DNA of 64,000 nt from positions 1 to 64,000 of the forward strand of contig NZ_BAED01000062.1 in NCBI RefSeq assembly GCF_000241345.1, in the 5' to 3' direction. The position numbers and the translations under genes were made by a program. The DNA comes from Gordonia amarae NBRC 15530 (GTDB lineage Bacteria; Actinomycetota; Actinomycetes; Mycobacteriales; Mycobacteriaceae). This document shows, one piece after another, positions 55,925 through 64,000 of this stretch. Each line of letters opens with the position of its first letter. Positions within the stretch are counted from its first letter, which is position 1. The notes under the pieces were generated by a model. It was not told the DNA's origin. It was given only the letters and a program-made list of their open reading frames with translations, and searched no databases.

Positions 55925-55982
55925 CCATCTCCTTCGACGCTGAACGGATCCGTTTGGCGTCGAAGGAATCCATTACGCGGGA
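55915..55982. repeat. 68-bp imperfect palindrome, copy 2
   Basis: Two 34-base arms centred on CGGATCCG (55945-55952); 27 of 34 positions pair, or 29 with G-T pairs. The longest paired runs are TCCCGCGTAA at the ends and TCCTTCGACGC in the stem. It starts within the last codons of paaI and ends seven bases before the stop of the convergent penicillin-binding protein gene. It has the same length, ends and centre as copy 1 at 31951-32018. Confidence 0.88.
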
Positions 55983-55988
55983 ACCGAT

Positions 55989-57797
55989 TCAGCGGGGCAG
56001 ACCGGCGAAGAAGTCGCGGGTTACCGCGACCGCGTTGTTGGAGTCGCCGCCGCCTACGACGAGGGTGGCGAAGGCGATGTCGCCGCGATAGCCGGCGAAC
56101 CAGGCGTGCGAACCGCCCGCAAACTCGGCCTCACCGGTCTTGCCGTATACCTCGCCCATGCCATTGATCAGGTCGGCGGTGCCACCGGTGACCACTGCGC
56201 GCATCATCGACCGCAGTTGTGTGATCACCTCCGGGGCGATGGCGGCTTTGCCGCCGCCGGTGACGACCGTCGGTTTGCCGCGGATCAGCTGCGGCACCGG
56301 CGCCTTACCGCCGCGGGCGACCGTCGCGGTGGCCAGCGCCAGACCGAGCGGGCTGACCAGGACCTTGCCCTGGCCGAAACCGTCCTCGGTGCGCTCGACC
56401 AGGTCCGAGGCGATCGGCACCGACCCGGACACCGAGTCGAGACCGGCGATCTTGTAGTCCGGTCCGATGCCGAGCGACGCCGCGGTCTCCGGCAGATCCG
56501 ACGGCCCCATCTGACTGGCGAGTTTGGCGAAACTGGTGTTACAGGATGCGGCGAAGGCCTGCAGCATCGACACCGTGCCCAACGCGAATCTGTTGTAGTT
56601 GGGAACGGTGCGCGGGCCGATCTCGATCTCCCCAGGACACGGCACGAGTGTGTCCGGGTGTGCCATGTTCATACGGATGGCGGTGGTTGCGGTGATGATC
56701 TTGAACGTCGATCCGGGCGGGAACAAGCCCGTGGTGGCGATCGACCCCTGCCTGTCGGCGAGCGGATTCTGGGCGATCGCCAGGATCCGGCCTGTGGAGG
56801 CCTGCAGCACCACCATCGCGATCGGGAACCGGCCGCTGGCGTTCACCGCACGCTGGGCGGAGTTCTGCTTGGACCGCGACAGCGTCAACGACACCGCCGG
56901 CGCCGGTTGCGGTGCGTGATCGGCGAGAACACCGGTCTGCATGCCGTTGGCGTTGGTGGTGACCACCCGCCACCCGGGCTTGCCCTCGACCTCGGCGCTG
57001 ACGAGTTTGCGCACCTCCGACAGCAACGCCGGGGCGAATGACCGGTCCTTGGCGACGAGTTCGGACTGTTCGTTGGTGACCACGCCGGGGATGGCGAGCT
57101 GATCGCGGATCCGGTTGAACTGCTCCTCGGTGATCCGCGCGATCGGGTACGCACCGTCGGCGGCGGTCGACTTCTCGGTGATGGTCTGCACCGACAGGCC
57201 CGGCGCGTACGGCCGCAGCGCGGCGACCAGGGATGTCACCGAGTCGACGACGTTGCCGCTCTGCGCGGCGGCTTTGGCGTCGAAGTTGACCCCGATGAGG
57301 GTGCCGTCGACCATCACCTCCGAACCGTCCGACTCGTTGACCGTGGCCCGCGGCGCCGACGTCGTCTCCAGCAGCAACCGCTGATTGCGGCCCAGGTCCG
57401 GGTGCAGATTGGTCGAGGCCCAGCGCACGGTCCAGCCCTGCGTCGACTTGGCGACCTTGACCGTCGCCGGATATTGCCAGGTCTGGCCGCCTGCGAGCTT
57501 CCAGGTGTAGGTGACGTCGATGTCGGCGTTGTCGGCGGTGGTACGGGCGTGCCCACTCGACGTCGACACCTTCTCCGCGGCCAGACCCTGCCACACCTGC
57601 TCGATACCGGCGCGGGCCAGGGCGGGATTGTCGGTGAGTGCCGACGCCTTGCCGACGTCGCGGGCGTCGAAGGCCTCCAGGTAGCGGTCGAGAGCCTGCC
57701 TCGGACCGTCGTCGGTGCCCGAACATCCGACCACGCTCGTCACCACAAGCAGGATCACCGCGGCTATCACCGCACCGAAGAGTTTCCGCCGCACCAT
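55989..57797 (-). CDS. Class B penicillin-binding lipoprotein, MecA-like N domain
   Basis: A 602-residue cell-wall transpeptidase. A lipoprotein signal ends at C25 (VVGC). An NTF2-like MecA N domain (about 33-150), a dimerisation region (about 155-290) and the transpeptidase domain follow, with S363-K366 (STFK), S418-N420 (SCN) and KTG (553-555). It cross-links peptidoglycan outside the membrane and is a beta-lactam target. The ATG at 57797 is chosen. A TACAAT (complement of 57806-57811) ends eight bases upstream, so the mRNA may be leaderless. It converges on paaI and is divergent from tldD. Confidence 0.92.
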   Translation of the reverse strand: MVRRKLFGAVIAAVILLVVTSVVGCSGTDDGPRQALDRYLEAFDARDVGKASALTDNPALARAGIEQVWQGLAAEKVSTSSGHARTTADNADIDVTYTWKLAGGQTWQYPATVKVAKSTQGWTVRWASTNLHPDLGRNQRLLLETTSAPRATVNESDGSEVMVDGTLIGVNFDAKAAAQSGNVVDSVTSLVAALRPYAPGLSVQTITEKSTAADGAYPIARITEEQFNRIRDQLAIPGVVTNEQSELVAKDRSFAPALLSEVRKLVSAEVEGKPGWRVVTTNANGMQTGVLADHAPQPAPAVSLTLSRSKQNSAQRAVNASGRFPIAMVVLQASTGRILAIAQNPLADRQGSIATTGLFPPGSTFKIITATTAIRMNMAHPDTLVPCPGEIEIGPRTVPNYNRFALGTVSMLQAFAASCNTSFAKLASQMGPSDLPETAASLGIGPDYKIAGLDSVSGSVPIASDLVERTEDGFGQGKVLVSPLGLALATATVARGGKAPVPQLIRGKPTVVTGGGKAAIAPEVITQLRSMMRAVVTGGTADLINGMGEVYGKTGEAEFAGGSHAWFAGYRGDIAFATLVVGGGDSNNAVAVTRDFFAGLPR

Positions 57798-57892
57798 TAC
57801 CGCAGATTGTAGGGGTCCGGCGCTCGACACAGCGCAGGCACACCGGGCCGGTCGTCCCCAAACATGTTCCTCACGCCACTAGAGTCCAGGTG

Positions 57893-59413
57893 GTGACCGC
57901 CACACGCGATGTCGACCCCGATTTCCTCGCACTGCCGCGCCACGAGCTCGCCGATGCCGCGCTGTCGGCGGCTATCGGCGCGGGCGCCTCCTACGCGGAC
58001 CTGCGGCTGCACCGGCTCAGCAACGAGACCGTGCACCTGCGCGACGGGAAGCTCGAGGCCGCCGTCACCTCGGGCGAGGTGGGTTTCGCCGTGCGCGTGC
58101 TCGTCGACGGTACCTGGGGGTTCGCCTCCCATCCCGAACTCACCGCCGAGTCCGCCGCCGCGACCGCCCTGCGCGCTGTCCGGGTGGCCACCACCCTCGG
58201 GTCGCTGAACGCCGAGCGCATCGAGCTGGCCGACGAACCCGTCTACCAGGACGCGACGTGGGTGTCGACGTACCGCACAGACCCGTTCGAGGTGTCCACC
58301 GCCGACAAGGTCGCGCTACTCGGCGAGTACTCGGGGCGGCTGTTGGCCGCCGACGGTGTCGACCATGCCACCGCGGCGGTGATCTGTGTGAAGGAACAGA
58401 CCTTCTACGCCGACACCTTCGGCAGTGCGATCACCCAGCAGCGGGTCCGGGTGGAGCCGCACATCGACGCCACCGCCGTCGACTCCGCCGGCGGCACCTT
58501 CGAGACGATGACGACCCTGGCACCCCCCACCGCGCGCGGCTGGGAAACCCTCACCGACGACGCGGTGTGGGACTGGACCACCGAGCTGGCGACCATGCCG
58601 GAACTGCTGGCCGAGAAGGTCAAGGCACCGAGTGTGGTCGCCGGTCCGACGGATCTGGTGATCGACCCCACCAACCTGTGGCTGACCATTCACGAATCCA
58701 TCGGGCACGCAACCGAATACGACCGCGCCATCGGCTACGAGGCCGCCTACGCCGGCACCTCGTTCGCCACCCCGGACAAGCTCGGCACCATGCGCTACGG
58801 GTCGCCGGCGATGACGGTCACTGCCGACCGCACCGTCGAATACGGTTTGGCCACAGTCGGATACGACGACGAAGGCGTGGCCGCCCAGCATTGGGATCTG
58901 GTGCGCGACGGGCTGTTCGTCGGCTATCAGCTCGACCGGGTCTTCGCGCCACGGCTCGGCCTGGCCCGGTCCAACGGGTGTTCGTACGCCGACTCACCCC
59001 ACCACGTCCCGATCCAGCGGATGGCCAACGTGAGCCTGGCCCCCGCCGACGAGGACACCAGCACCGACGACCTCATCGCCCGCGTCGAGGACGGCATCTA
59101 CATCGTTGGCGACAAGTCGTGGTCGATCGATATGCAGCGGTACAACTTTCAGTTCACCGGCCAGCGCTTCTTCCGTATCCGCAATGGCAGGCTCGACGGC
59201 CAGCTCCGCGACGTCGCCTACCAGGCCACCACCACCGACTTCTGGAACGCGATGGAAGCGGTCGGCGGGCCGTCGACCTGGCGGCTCGGCGGTGCGTTCA
59301 ATTGCGGCAAGGCCCAGCCCGGGCAGGTGGCCGCGGTCAGCCACGGTTGTCCGTCTGCGCTGTTCCGCGGGATCAACGTGCTCAACACCGCGGCAGAGGG
59401 AGGTCACCGATGA
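57893..59413 (+). CDS. tldD: Metalloprotease TldD
   Basis: TldD forms a heterodimer with TldE that degrades unfolded peptides; in E. coli it matures microcin B17 and removes CcdA. The 506-residue product has the zinc-binding HESIGH motif near residue 268 and the TldD-type C terminus VSHGCPSALFRGINVL. The GTG at 57893 is chosen (a GTG one codon earlier is possible); upstream frame is low-complexity. The stop overlaps the tldE start (ATGA). Confidence 0.93.
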   Translation: MTATRDVDPDFLALPRHELADAALSAAIGAGASYADLRLHRLSNETVHLRDGKLEAAVTSGEVGFAVRVLVDGTWGFASHPELTAESAAATALRAVRVATTLGSLNAERIELADEPVYQDATWVSTYRTDPFEVSTADKVALLGEYSGRLLAADGVDHATAAVICVKEQTFYADTFGSAITQQRVRVEPHIDATAVDSAGGTFETMTTLAPPTARGWETLTDDAVWDWTTELATMPELLAEKVKAPSVVAGPTDLVIDPTNLWLTIHESIGHATEYDRAIGYEAAYAGTSFATPDKLGTMRYGSPAMTVTADRTVEYGLATVGYDDEGVAAQHWDLVRDGLFVGYQLDRVFAPRLGLARSNGCSYADSPHHVPIQRMANVSLAPADEDTSTDDLIARVEDGIYIVGDKSWSIDMQRYNFQFTGQRFFRIRNGRLDGQLRDVAYQATTTDFWNAMEAVGGPSTWRLGGAFNCGKAQPGQVAAVSHGCPSALFRGINVLNTAAEGGHR

Positions 59414-60798
59414 TCGGGGCAACCGAGGTCGTCGACGCGGCCCTGGCGCATGCGCGGCGTCTGGGCGGTGCGGACGAAACGATCGTGATAGTCATCGACA
59501 AGGCCGAGGCATCGCTGCGCTGGGCGGGCAATTCGATGACCACCAACGGCGAATCGATGCAGCGGAGCACCACCGTCGTCTCGATCGTGCGGCGCCCCGG
59601 GCCCGCTGGTGCGGAGGCCGCTCGTGTCGGCACCGTCACCACCACCGACATCGACCCGGCGGCGATCCCCGAGGTGGTGCGCGCGTCGCAGACCGCGGCC
59701 GGGTCGGCACCACCGGCCGACGACGCGTTCGCGCTGCTCACCGGCAGCGGAGCGCCGGCGGACTGGGACGAGGCGCCCACCCAGACCGGCGCGCACGTGT
59801 TCGGCGGCATCGCGGGTGCGCTGAGCCGGGGTTTCGGCGGCACCGATCTGCTGTACGGGTTCGCGCACCACATCGTCGACACGATCTGGCTGGCCACCTC
59901 CACCGGGGTGCGGCGCCGGTTCACCCAGCCCACCGGGTCGGTGCAGATCAACGCCAAACGCGGCGACGCCAGCGCCTGGTCGGGTGTCAGCACGCCGTGG
60001 TTCGACGACGTACCCGTCGGCGCGATGCTCGACGACCTGTCGACGCGCCTGAGCTGGGCGGACCGCACCGTCGAACTGCCCGCCGGCCGGTACGAGACGC
60101 TGCTGCCGCCGTCGGCGGTCGCCGACCTGATGCTGTCGCTGAGCTGGGAGTTGGCCGGACGGGGCGCGCAGGAGGGCCGTACCGCGATGTCAGCGCCGGG
60201 CGGCGGCACCCGGGTGGGTGAAAAGCTCACCGACCTGGGTCTCACGCTGAGCTCCGATCCGGCCGCCGCCGGTCTGGAATGCGCGCCGTTCGTGTTCACC
60301 GGAGCGTCGTCGGAGATGATGTCGGTCTTCGACAACGGCCTCGACATCGGGCCCGTCGACTGGATCCGGGACGGTGTCGTCGACACCCTCGCCTATTCCC
60401 GGGCCGCGGCCGCGGAGTTCGGTGCCGCATCCGCCTCCGGTGCGTCGAACCTGCTGATGACCGGCGGTGACACCACCCTGGAGGAGATGATCGCGGGCAC
60501 CGAACGCGGCCTGCTGCTGACCACTCTCTGGTACATCCGCGAGGTCGATCCCACCACCCTGCTGCTGACCGGCCTGACCCGCGACGGTGTGTACCTGATC
60601 GAGGACGGCACGGTCACCGGGGCGGTCAACAACTTCCGGTTCAACGAATCGCCGCTGGACCTGCTGCGCCGCACCACGCAGGCCGGCATCAGCGAGACCA
60701 CGCTGCCCCGCGAATGGGCGGACTGGGCCACCCGGGCGCAGATGCCCGCACTGCGTGTCCCCGACTTCAACATGTCGTCGGTGAGTCAGGCGCAGTAG
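59410..60798 (+). CDS. tldE: TldE (PmbA) partner protein
   Basis: A 462-residue TldE/PmbA family protein without the HExxxH motif, acting as the non-catalytic half of the TldD/E dimer. The N domain (about 1-200) is followed by the PmbA-like core, GRYETLLPPSAVADLM and the C-terminal GVYLIEDGTVTGAVNNFRFNES. Translationally coupled to tldD. It ends 13 bases before the convergent GNAT gene. Confidence 0.92.
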   Translation: MIGATEVVDAALAHARRLGGADETIVIVIDKAEASLRWAGNSMTTNGESMQRSTTVVSIVRRPGPAGAEAARVGTVTTTDIDPAAIPEVVRASQTAAGSAPPADDAFALLTGSGAPADWDEAPTQTGAHVFGGIAGALSRGFGGTDLLYGFAHHIVDTIWLATSTGVRRRFTQPTGSVQINAKRGDASAWSGVSTPWFDDVPVGAMLDDLSTRLSWADRTVELPAGRYETLLPPSAVADLMLSLSWELAGRGAQEGRTAMSAPGGGTRVGEKLTDLGLTLSSDPAAAGLECAPFVFTGASSEMMSVFDNGLDIGPVDWIRDGVVDTLAYSRAAAAEFGAASASGASNLLMTGGDTTLEEMIAGTERGLLLTTLWYIREVDPTTLLLTGLTRDGVYLIEDGTVTGAVNNFRFNESPLDLLRRTTQAGISETTLPREWADWATRAQMPALRVPDFNMSSVSQAQ

Positions 60799-60811
60799 CC
60801 GGACCGAACTG

Positions 60812-61648
60812 TCAGTCGATCAGGACCGTGGCGAACGTGCCGACCTCGACGAACCCGATACGCCGGTACGCCGCCCGCGCCGGGGTGTTGAAACAGTTCA
60901 CATACAGGCTGGCCGTGCGGCCACCTGCGGCGATGGCCTGCGCGACCGCGGCCGTGCCCGCCGCTCCGAGGCCCTCGCCGCGGCGCTGCGGATCCACCCA
61001 CACGCCCTGGATCTGCCCTACCTTGCTCGACATCGACCCGACCTCGGCCTTGAACACGACCCGGCCGTTCTCGAACCGGGCGAACACCCGGTTGGCGGCG
61101 ATCAGCGACGACAGTCTGCGCCGATAAGAGACGCCGCCGTCGCCGGCCCGCGGGTCGACACCGACCTCGCCGATGAACATGTCGATGGCAGCGGGAAGGT
61201 AGGCGTCGAGGTCATCGGGGGTGACCAGCCGCACCGCCGGATCCGGGGCGATCACCGGAGGACCGTCGAGTGCCATCAGGGGCTGATCGGCGCGCACCTC
61301 ACGGGCGGGACCCCATTCGGGTACCAGGTCTTCCCAGAGCGGCGCCACGAGATCCGCCGGGCCGACAATCGAGGAACACGCCCGTGGCCGCGACAACGCG
61401 CGGTCGGCGAAGTAGGTCATGTCCGAGCGCGATCCGAGCAGTGGGATGAGGTTGGCGCCGGAAAAGCACAGCGAGGTGGACGGGTGGTCCGCGGTCCACA
61501 GCGATCCGCCCAGGAGTCGGGGGTTCAGGCCGTGTACCTCGCAGCGCGCGGCCACCATGCACATCGGCACCGGGTCGGAGGCCAGGACATCCGCCACGGC
61601 GGCCGCATCACGAAGGCCGAGCGGTCGGTGTCCCACCACGTTCAGCAC
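60812..61648 (-). CDS. DUF4081/GNAT N-acetyltransferase
   Basis: A 278-residue protein with an N-terminal DUF4081 part (about 15-130) and a C-terminal GNAT domain (about 140-278). The acetyl-CoA loop is IQGVWVDPQRRGEGLG, followed by NCFNTPARAAYRRIGF. The substrate is unknown. It is 33 bases upstream of... and on the same strand as ispG, in the order ispG then GNAT, as in mycobacteria (Rv2868c-Rv2867c), so co-transcription is likely. Confidence 0.9.
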   Translation of the reverse strand: MLNVVGHRPLGLRDAAAVADVLASDPVPMCMVAARCEVHGLNPRLLGGSLWTADHPSTSLCFSGANLIPLLGSRSDMTYFADRALSRPRACSSIVGPADLVAPLWEDLVPEWGPAREVRADQPLMALDGPPVIAPDPAVRLVTPDDLDAYLPAAIDMFIGEVGVDPRAGDGGVSYRRRLSSLIAANRVFARFENGRVVFKAEVGSMSSKVGQIQGVWVDPQRRGEGLGAAGTAAVAQAIAAGGRTASLYVNCFNTPARAAYRRIGFVEVGTFATVLID

Positions 61649-61681
61649 GGCGACTCCTCTGTGACGATCCAGGCCGGCCGG

Positions 61682-62884
61682 TCACATGACCGTGACCACC
61701 GGCGGGCCGGATTCGCTGCCCTCTCCAGTGTGCCCGGATTCCTCCGCGATCCGCAGGGCTTCGTCGATCAAGGTCTCCACAATCTGCGATTCGGGCACCG
61801 TCTTGATGACCTCGCCCTTGACGAAGATCTGGCCCTTGCCGTTTCCGGACGCCACGCCCAGGTCGGCCTCGCGGGCCTCACCTGGGCCGTTGACGACGCA
61901 CCCCATCACCGCGACACGCAACGGCACCTCCATGCCCTCCAGGCCGGCGGTCACCTCGTTGGCGAGTTTGTACACGTCCACCTGGGCGCGGCCACACGAC
62001 GGGCACGACACGATCTCCAGTTTGCGGGGCCGCAGATTCAGCGACTGCAGGATCGCGTCGCCCACCTTGATCTCCTCGGCGGGCGGCGCCGACAACGACA
62101 CCCGGATGGTGTCGCCGATACCCTCCGACAGCAGGGCGCCGAAGGCGACCGCCGACTTGATGGTGCCCTGGAACGCGGGACCGGCCTCGGTGACCCCGAG
62201 GTGCAGCGGATAGTCGCACTGGGCGGCGAGCTGACGGTAGGCCTCCACCATGATCACCGGGTCGTTGTGCTTGACCGAGATCTTGATGTCACCGAAACCG
62301 TGCTCCTCGAACAGGCTCGCCTCCCACAGGGCCGACTCGACGAGCGCCTCCGGCGTCGCCTTGCCGTACTTCTCCATCAGCCGCTTGTCGAGTGAACCGG
62401 CGTTGACGCCGATCCGGATCGGGATCCCGGCCGCACCGGCCGCCTTGGCGACCTCCTTGACGCGGCCGTCGAACTCCTTGATGTTGCCGGGGTTCACCCG
62501 CACCGCCGCGCAGCCCGCGTCGATGGCCGCGAAGATGTACTTGGGCTGGAAATGGATGTCGGCGATGACCGGGATGTTGGCCTTACGCGCGATCTCCGGC
62601 AGGGCGTCGGCGTCCTCCTGACGCGGGCACGCCACCCGCACCATGTCGCAGCCCGACGCGGTGAGCTGCGCGATCTGCTGCAGCGTCGAGTTCACGTCAT
62701 GGGTCTTGGTGGTGCACATCGACTGCACCGAGATCTGATGGTCGCTGCCGACGCCGACCGAGCCGACCATGATCTGCCGGGTCTTGCGGCGGGGTGCCAG
62801 GACCGGTGGCGGCGCCGGCGGCATGCCGAGACCGATCGCCACGGGCCCACTGCCCGATTCTCCTTGCGCGACTGGGGCGTTCAT
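61682..62884 (-). CDS. ispG: 4-hydroxy-3-methylbut-2-en-1-yl diphosphate synthase (flavodoxin)
   Basis: Iron-sulfur enzyme of the methylerythritol phosphate pathway, converting MEcPP to HMBPP. The 400-residue product has a TIM-barrel part ([12 protein letters not shown], near residue 53) and the [4Fe-4S] ligands in SCPSCGR and [10 protein letters not shown]. The ATG at 62884 gives a normal N terminus. It is 57 bases downstream of rip1 on the same strand, as in mycobacteria. Confidence 0.96.
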   Translation of the reverse strand: MNAPVAQGESGSGPVAIGLGMPPAPPPVLAPRRKTRQIMVGSVGVGSDHQISVQSMCTTKTHDVNSTLQQIAQLTASGCDMVRVACPRQEDADALPEIARKANIPVIADIHFQPKYIFAAIDAGCAAVRVNPGNIKEFDGRVKEVAKAAGAAGIPIRIGVNAGSLDKRLMEKYGKATPEALVESALWEASLFEEHGFGDIKISVKHNDPVIMVEAYRQLAAQCDYPLHLGVTEAGPAFQGTIKSAVAFGALLSEGIGDTIRVSLSAPPAEEIKVGDAILQSLNLRPRKLEIVSCPSCGRAQVDVYKLANEVTAGLEGMEVPLRVAVMGCVVNGPGEAREADLGVASGNGKGQIFVKGEVIKTVPESQIVETLIDEALRIAEESGHTGEGSESGPPVVTVM

Positions 62885-62941
62885 GTGTTCACTTTCTTGC
62901 TGGGCTGCTACGTGGATGCGGTACCGGGTGGGTCTGGGTGG

Positions 62942-64000
62942 TCACCACAACCGGATCGGGTTGATGATGTCGGCTGTCACGGTCAGCACCATGAACGCTC
63001 CCATCACGATCACCACCGCGTAGGTCAACGGCATGAGTTTCATGTAGTCGACCGGGCCACCACCGGCACGGCCCATCCACCGGCGCACCGTGTCCCGGCA
63101 CTTCTCGTACCCGACGACGGCCATGTGTCCACCATCCAATGGTAGTAGCGGCACCAAATTGAACGCCCCGAGGAAGAAGTTGATGGTGATCAGGAGCATG
63201 AAGAACACGCTCCACGCGCCATGCTCGGCGGCCTCGCCGCCCATCGCCGACGCCCCGTACACGCTCACCGGGGTGTCCTCCCCGCGCGGTCCGCCGGTGA
63301 CCGCCGTCCACAGGTCATCGATCTTCGACGGCAACGACAACATCGCGTCCCACGTCGCGGACGCGAGGTGCCCGGTGAACTCGAACGTGCCCGGCACCGC
63401 CGACAGCACGTTGTATTTGAGAGGCGCGATGGGGTCCGGGCGGGTCAGCGTCACCCCGATCGCGCCGACCGTGACGCTCTTGAGCGTGCCGTCGGAGGTG
63501 CGCATCTTGCGTTCGACCTGGGTGACCGGGATCTGCAGCGTCAGCGTCTGCTCACCACGCAGCACCTGCACCGACGCCGAGCCCGTGGTGCGTTGGGTCG
63601 TCGAGATCAGATCGCTGTTGTTGTCGACGGTCTTGCCGTTGATGGCCACGATCCGGTCGCCCGGCCGCAGTCCAGCGGCCTCGGCCGGGGCAACCCCCGA
63701 GCACGGCAACAACTCGCCCGACGCATCCGTGGCCGACGCGACACAACTCACCTTCTCCACATGCACCGGGGCGTGGTCTGCGTCGTCGCGCAGATTGGGC
63801 AGACCGGCGAAGATCGCGACGAAATAGATGAGAACGAAGCCGAGTACGAAGTTCTGCGCCGGGCCCGCGAGCAGCACCACCAGCCGCTTCCACGGCTTCT
63901 GGCGGAACATCGCGCGGTCGCGTTCGTCCTCGGCGAGCTCGTCGTACGGGGTCATGCCGGCGATATCGCAGAAACCGCCGAACGGCAGCGCCTTCACGCC
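62942..64000 (-). CDS. rip1: Site-2 metalloprotease Rip1/RseP (partial, 5' end outside window)
   Basis: Intramembrane zinc protease that cuts anti-sigma factors and other membrane proteins; M50 family. The first part, including the HExxH motif, lies beyond 64000. What is visible: GGFCDIAGMTPYDELAEDERDRAM, a membrane segment with LAGPAQNFVLGF, a PDZ domain (about GLRPGDRIVAINGKTV), and the C-terminal zinc-ligand motif VPLLPLDGGHM with two further membrane segments. The frame is open to the window edge. Confidence 0.95.
   Translation of the reverse strand, partial: GVKALPFGGFCDIAGMTPYDELAEDERDRAMFRQKPWKRLVVLLAGPAQNFVLGFVLIYFVAIFAGLPNLRDDADHAPVHVEKVSCVASATDASGELLPCSGVAPAEAAGLRPGDRIVAINGKTVDNNSDLISTTQRTTGSASVQVLRGEQTLTLQIPVTQVERKMRTSDGTLKSVTVGAIGVTLTRPDPIAPLKYNVLSAVPGTFEFTGHLASATWDAMLSLPSKIDDLWTAVTGGPRGEDTPVSVYGASAMGGEAAEHGAWSVFFMLLITINFFLGAFNLVPLLPLDGGHMAVVGYEKCRDTVRRWMGRAGGGPVDYMKLMPLTYAVVIVMGAFMVLTVTADIINPIRLW

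Noticed and set aside
1..64000. CRISPR arrays, insertion sequences, prophage genes, cobalamin riboswitch
   Set aside because: I looked for regular repeats with spacers, transposase or integrase genes, and conserved riboswitch boxes and found none.

Overview
The window is high-GC DNA (hand-counted 60-base samples of core genes reach about 73 % G+C) from a mycolic-acid actinobacterium of the Gordonia/Rhodococcus/Mycobacterium type. The evidence is mycothione reductase, a DevR/DevS-type two-component pair, an NDMA-dependent alcohol dehydrogenase, a lipoprotein MecA-like penicillin-binding protein, and a gene order that, as I remember it, follows the M. tuberculosis block Rv2839c to Rv2869c: infB-ylxR-nusA-rimP ... 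proS-efpA-cysG-cobB-cobO-chelatase-GNAT-mqo-hydrolase-mtr ... map ... PBP ... GNAT-ispG-rip1. I cannot name the species; Gordonia is my best guess.

Positions 1-7600 carry translation genes (infB 5' part, ylxR, nusA, rimP, proS), two small exported or ferritin-like proteins, a SPFH plus ribbon-helix-helix pair with a striking 52-bp inverted repeat, and yaaA. Positions 7600-28800 hold the EfpA pump and the cobalamin/siroheme genes (cysG, cobB, cobO, a fused Mg-chelatase-like protein, cobQ), interrupted by a DevR/desaturase/DevS module, followed by mqo, mtr, hydrolases, a YhgE-like membrane protein, a decayed dctA and map. Positions 29000-31943 are a heme importer operon, hmuTUV.

Positions 31951-55982 form a roughly 24-kb accessory block with a copy of the same 68-bp palindrome at each end. 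Inside are a 2120-residue DUF4011/superfamily-1 helicase with a Vsr-like nuclease segment (a likely phage-defence gene), an alcohol/aldehyde dehydrogenase-cupin-SDR cluster with LysR and AraC regulators, and a phenylacetate pathway (paaABCDEK, paaFHG, paaZI) under a TetR-type PaaR with three matching operators. Thiolase paaJ is not in the window. The dehydrogenase cluster probably feeds an aromatic or aliphatic acid into central metabolism, and its position beside paa suggests phenylacetate, but this is inference.

Positions 55989-64000 return to core genes: a penicillin-binding lipoprotein, tldD-tldE, a GNAT protein, ispG, and the 3' part of the site-2 protease rip1. I saw no tRNA, rRNA, CRISPR array, insertion sequence or riboswitch. 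The longest stretch without an intact gene is 27392-27954, which holds the dctA remnant.
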